Origin: Phycisphaerales bacterium
GTDB lineage: Bacteria; Planctomycetota; Phycisphaerae; Tepidisphaerales; Tepidisphaeraceae
DNA: 64,000 bases
Direction of reading: 5' to 3'
NCBI GenBank assembly: GCA_020853095.1
Contig: JADYZN010000035.1
Location: forward strand, 1 to 64,000
Shown here in pieces: positions 61,822-64,000 of this stretch. The notes under the pieces are model-generated. The model was not told the DNA's origin and ran no database searches. It saw only the letters and a list, made by a program, of their open reading frames with translations. A program made the position numbers and the translations under genes. Positions within the stretch are counted from its first letter, which is position 1, and each line of letters begins with the position of its first letter.

Positions 61822-63098
61822 GCGAACGATTCCAGCAGTTTTTCGGCCGTCCGCTGGATCGCCTCCTCCTCGTTGACAAACGGAGCGGGCGCATCGAAAT
61901 GGGGATACGCATTGGGTTCATATCCCCCCTCGGCCTTGTGCCGCTGCGTGACCAGATAACCGGTCATGTCGGTGCAATAACCCAACGCCCACACCCCGTT
62001 GATCCCGCGATCTTCGGCCGCGCGTTCGATGGCATATCCAATCTCCTGCACCGACTCACCGGGAATCGTCATCAGCAACACCGGCCCGATGGCCACCGCC
62101 TGCATCCTCGACATCGCCGGGGCATATCCACCCGCCTGCAATTGCCCCTTCACACGGTCATGCCATCGCTGATATGCCGGCAGGGCGAAATTCGGCAACG
62201 AATTGCTCAACTCCTTCCAGATCGCATCCGGGTCGCTTTGCATATATTCCAACTTCAAATCGGCCGCATGGAATGACAGACGATCGGCTTGCATGGCGGT
62301 TTGTCCCAGCGTGGCGCGTTCCACCGCGCCGGCCAACAACTCGCCGCTGTGCATCAATTCCTCGACGGTGGCATTGCGAAAACCCTCCCCTTGAATGTAA
62401 GCCGGCCGGATGTTGCCAAAGCAGCCGGGCATGAACAGCGCCGGTGCGCCTGTTTTTTCCTCGATGACCCGTCGGGCCGCCCCCGGATAGTCCGATGAGA
62501 TTTTGCCGGTGGACCCGGCGATGCTGGTTGGATGGCACGAAAAACAAAACAATGACGCCAGCGTCGATCCATCCGCCCGATCCAGCCGCAGCGTCCGCAC
62601 GCGCGGATCGAACACCCCGCCGCGATTGACGCAGCCGCCCCCTGCCCCCGGAATCGGCCGGCGATTGGTGTGAAAATACGTCTCGGATGAGCCGACCGCG
62701 AACCGCACCGGCACATCGCACCCCTTGACGGCGCGAACGATCGCTTCCAACAGCCGCGATTCCAACGTCCCGACATAATCCGCATCCGGCGTCATGCCAA
62801 TGGCGGGCAACGTCGCCGGCGCGCCGTGCGTGTGGCTGGTCGCGATCAACAACTGGAGACCGGGCGATCCGCTTCGTCGTCGAGCCTCCTCCCGCACCCG
62901 GTCGTTGAATTCCAGCGAAACGCCAATCACATCCAACGTCGCCACCACCACCGGCGGTTCATCCCCCCGCCGCAACGCCAGCACCCGCCCTTCCAGCGGC
63001 AGCAGAACCTCGCTGGACTTCACGTCGCTCAAATGTCCCTGCAAAATCAACCCCGGCTTTGGGGTAAAATCAAACGACTGCACGGCGGCGAACATCAT
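61800..63098 (-). CDS. Neutral/alkaline ceramidase-like protein
   Basis: 432 residues from ATG 63098 with GGAG upstream. VLLPLEGRVLALRRGDEPPV, then ATSHTHGAPAT and FCFSCHPTSIAGSTGKISSD, resemble the N-terminal domain of neutral/alkaline ceramidases and a related hydrolase family widespread in Planctomycetes. His residues in SHTHGAP and CHPTS probably bind metal. No signal peptide is visible, so it may be cytoplasmic, unlike classical ceramidases. Real substrate unknown. Confidence 0.75.
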   Translation of the reverse strand: MMFAAVQSFDFTPKPGLILQGHLSDVKSSEVLLPLEGRVLALRRGDEPPVVVATLDVIGVSLEFNDRVREEARRRSGSPGLQLLIATSHTHGAPATLPAIGMTPDADYVGTLESRLLEAIVRAVKGCDVPVRFAVGSSETYFHTNRRPIPGAGGGCVNRGGVFDPRVRTLRLDRADGSTLASLFCFSCHPTSIAGSTGKISSDYPGAARRVIEEKTGAPALFMPGCFGNIRPAYIQGEGFRNATVEELMHSGELLAGAVERATLGQTAMQADRLSFHAADLKLEYMQSDPDAIWKELSNSLPNFALPAYQRWHDRVKGQLQAGGYAPAMSRMQAVAIGPVLLMTIPGESVQEIGYAIERAAEDRGINGVWALGYCTDMTGYLVTQRHKAEGGYEPNAYPHFDAPAPFVNEEEAIQRTAEKLLESFAQTLRTA

Positions 63099-63122
63099 GG
63101 TTGATTGCTCCAGGCGTAACGG

Positions 63123-64000
63123 CTACTTCTCCACGCTCTTCCACAGTTTACTTTCCACCTCCTGAAAATGCGAAAAACTCTGATCCACCTTCTCCATCAA
63201 CTTTTGAATCTCATCCTTGCCGGCCTGCGGGTTGTTCAACGCATCCCGCAGCGCCAGCGTGGCGTCGTTGAGCGCGTTGGCCCCATCGGAAAACTGCCGG
63301 GCGGCATCGAACAGGTTCAAATTCGCCATCTCACCCGGCGCTGGCTTGTACAACAGCCGCCAGGGGCTGCGACGGATCTCCGCGCTGGCCGCCTTCAAAT
63401 TGTCGCCTGTGGTTTTCAGCGATGCGATCATCCCGTCGAATTTGCCGCGATTGCCCACCACGATGTTCCGCGCGGACGATGCCAGCTCGCGCGTGCTCGT
63501 GACGGTCGCCTGCACATCCACCATCGTCTTGTTCACCTCATCCACCGTTTTGGTCAGTCGGCTTAAGACGCCATCCACCTGTTCCAGCAGACCCGGCAGC
63601 TTCGACTTGATGTCCCCCGTGGAAGCGTTGAGATTCGCCATCGTGCCGCGGAAATCCCCCTTGGTGTCGCCGATCAGGTCGCGCACCTGCACCATCATCT
63701 CGGCCGTCCGGTCGGCCACGGCGTTGTACTTTTCGATCATCGCCGGCATCCGACCGCGGAAATCCGCCAGCAATCCACCGGCCTCATCCGCCGTCTTGCC
63801 ATATCGCGACAGCGTATCGTTCAGTAGAGGAACCGTTCGCGTGCGCACGTCCGCCACCATGCCCTGAACCTGCGGCGTGATCTCGCGCAGCGCCGACACC
63901 AGTTGAGTCATCGTGCCCGGCCGCCCGGTCAGCGGCTGGCCGGCCGCCAGCGCCTCCCCGCTCCCCAGACTGTCGAAATTCAGCCAGCTCGTCCCCGTCA
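63123..64000 (-). CDS. MlaD/MCE-like protein, C-terminal part only
   Basis: The gene runs off the right edge; its start is outside. The visible 291 codons are mostly long amphipathic helices (LLEQVDGVLSRLTKTVDEVN, VADRTAEMMVQVRDLIG), the usual C-terminal region of MCE/MlaD substrate-binding proteins of lipid-transport ABC systems. The diagnostic MCE domain itself is not in view. The internal ATG at 63911 is not the start, since the frame continues upstream (TGTSWLNFDSLG). An associated permease and ATPase would be expected just outside the window. Confidence 0.65.
   Translation of the reverse strand, partial: TGTSWLNFDSLGSGEALAAGQPLTGRPGTMTQLVSALREITPQVQGMVADVRTRTVPLLNDTLSRYGKTADEAGGLLADFRGRMPAMIEKYNAVADRTAEMMVQVRDLIGDTKGDFRGTMANLNASTGDIKSKLPGLLEQVDGVLSRLTKTVDEVNKTMVDVQATVTSTRELASSARNIVVGNRGKFDGMIASLKTTGDNLKAASAEIRRSPWRLLYKPAPGEMANLNLFDAARQFSDGANALNDATLALRDALNNPQAGKDEIQKLMEKVDQSFSHFQEVESKLWKSVEK

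Overview
The window is high-GC bacterial DNA in two parts: an integrated tailed phage or phage-derived element (1 to about 31.3 kb, left end outside the window) and a host chromosome segment (about 31.5-64 kb). Gene content suggests a Planctomycetota host, probably Phycisphaerae-like. The hints are the DUF2924/serine-recombinase module, futalosine-pathway menaquinone synthesis (mqnE), a YdjG/YdjI-like SPFH module, GYF_2-domain membrane proteins and generally planctomycete-looking proteins. This assignment is inference; no rRNA is present.

Prophage. A sigma-factor-like regulator (138-731) follows a leader that can fold into competing hairpins, one of which covers its Shine-Dalgarno. An early operon (822-9797) carries recombination and replication genes: RecE-like exonuclease, a D-arm-poor tRNA-Met-like gene, Sak4-like ATPase, DUF669 SSB-like protein, RusA resolvase, SF2 helicase, a Prim-Pol/DUF3987 primase-helicase and a ParB-methyltransferase fusion. 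An iteron-like repeat cluster next to an AT-rich stretch (8013-8275) is a candidate replication origin. Four small genes on the minus strand (9800-11353) include a HARE-HTH protein. The late region (11495-28461) encodes terminase, lambda-type portal, a protease-capsid fusion, DUF2190 decoration protein, neck and tail genes, tape measure, a PKD/beta-helix spike and distal tail proteins. A minus-strand integration module (28401-31207) carries the large serine recombinase. I recognise no endolysin and no repressor.

The most interesting signal is a two-block element, CCGCCA(G/T)TTC-N10-CGGGTAAGTAA, with identical spacing in three copies: before the early operon, before the portal/capsid operon, and (inverted) before the integration operon. 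With the phage's own sigma-like protein, this suggests a self-contained sigma factor/promoter regulon.

Host part. A tRNA-Asn and its terminator mark the edge of the chromosome. Then follow AMMECR1, a CbiX-like chelatase, homoserine dehydrogenase, a metallophosphoesterase, YidC, a fructosamine-kinase-like protein, a SPOR protein, a CopB-type P-ATPase, acylphosphatase, a D,D-carboxypeptidase, an SPFH/zinc-ribbon envelope-stress module, a Spy-like protein, a PilZ protein, a DEAD-box helicase, MqnE, a Gfo/Idh/MocA oxidoreductase, an MFS transporter, a MacAB/Lol-like export operon, an HD phosphohydrolase, a ceramidase-like protein and a truncated MlaD-like gene at the right edge. Several host genes have a TANNNT -10-like hexamer 6-10 nt before the start codon and no Shine-Dalgarno, which points to leaderless mRNAs. 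Phage genes mostly have clear Shine-Dalgarno sequences.
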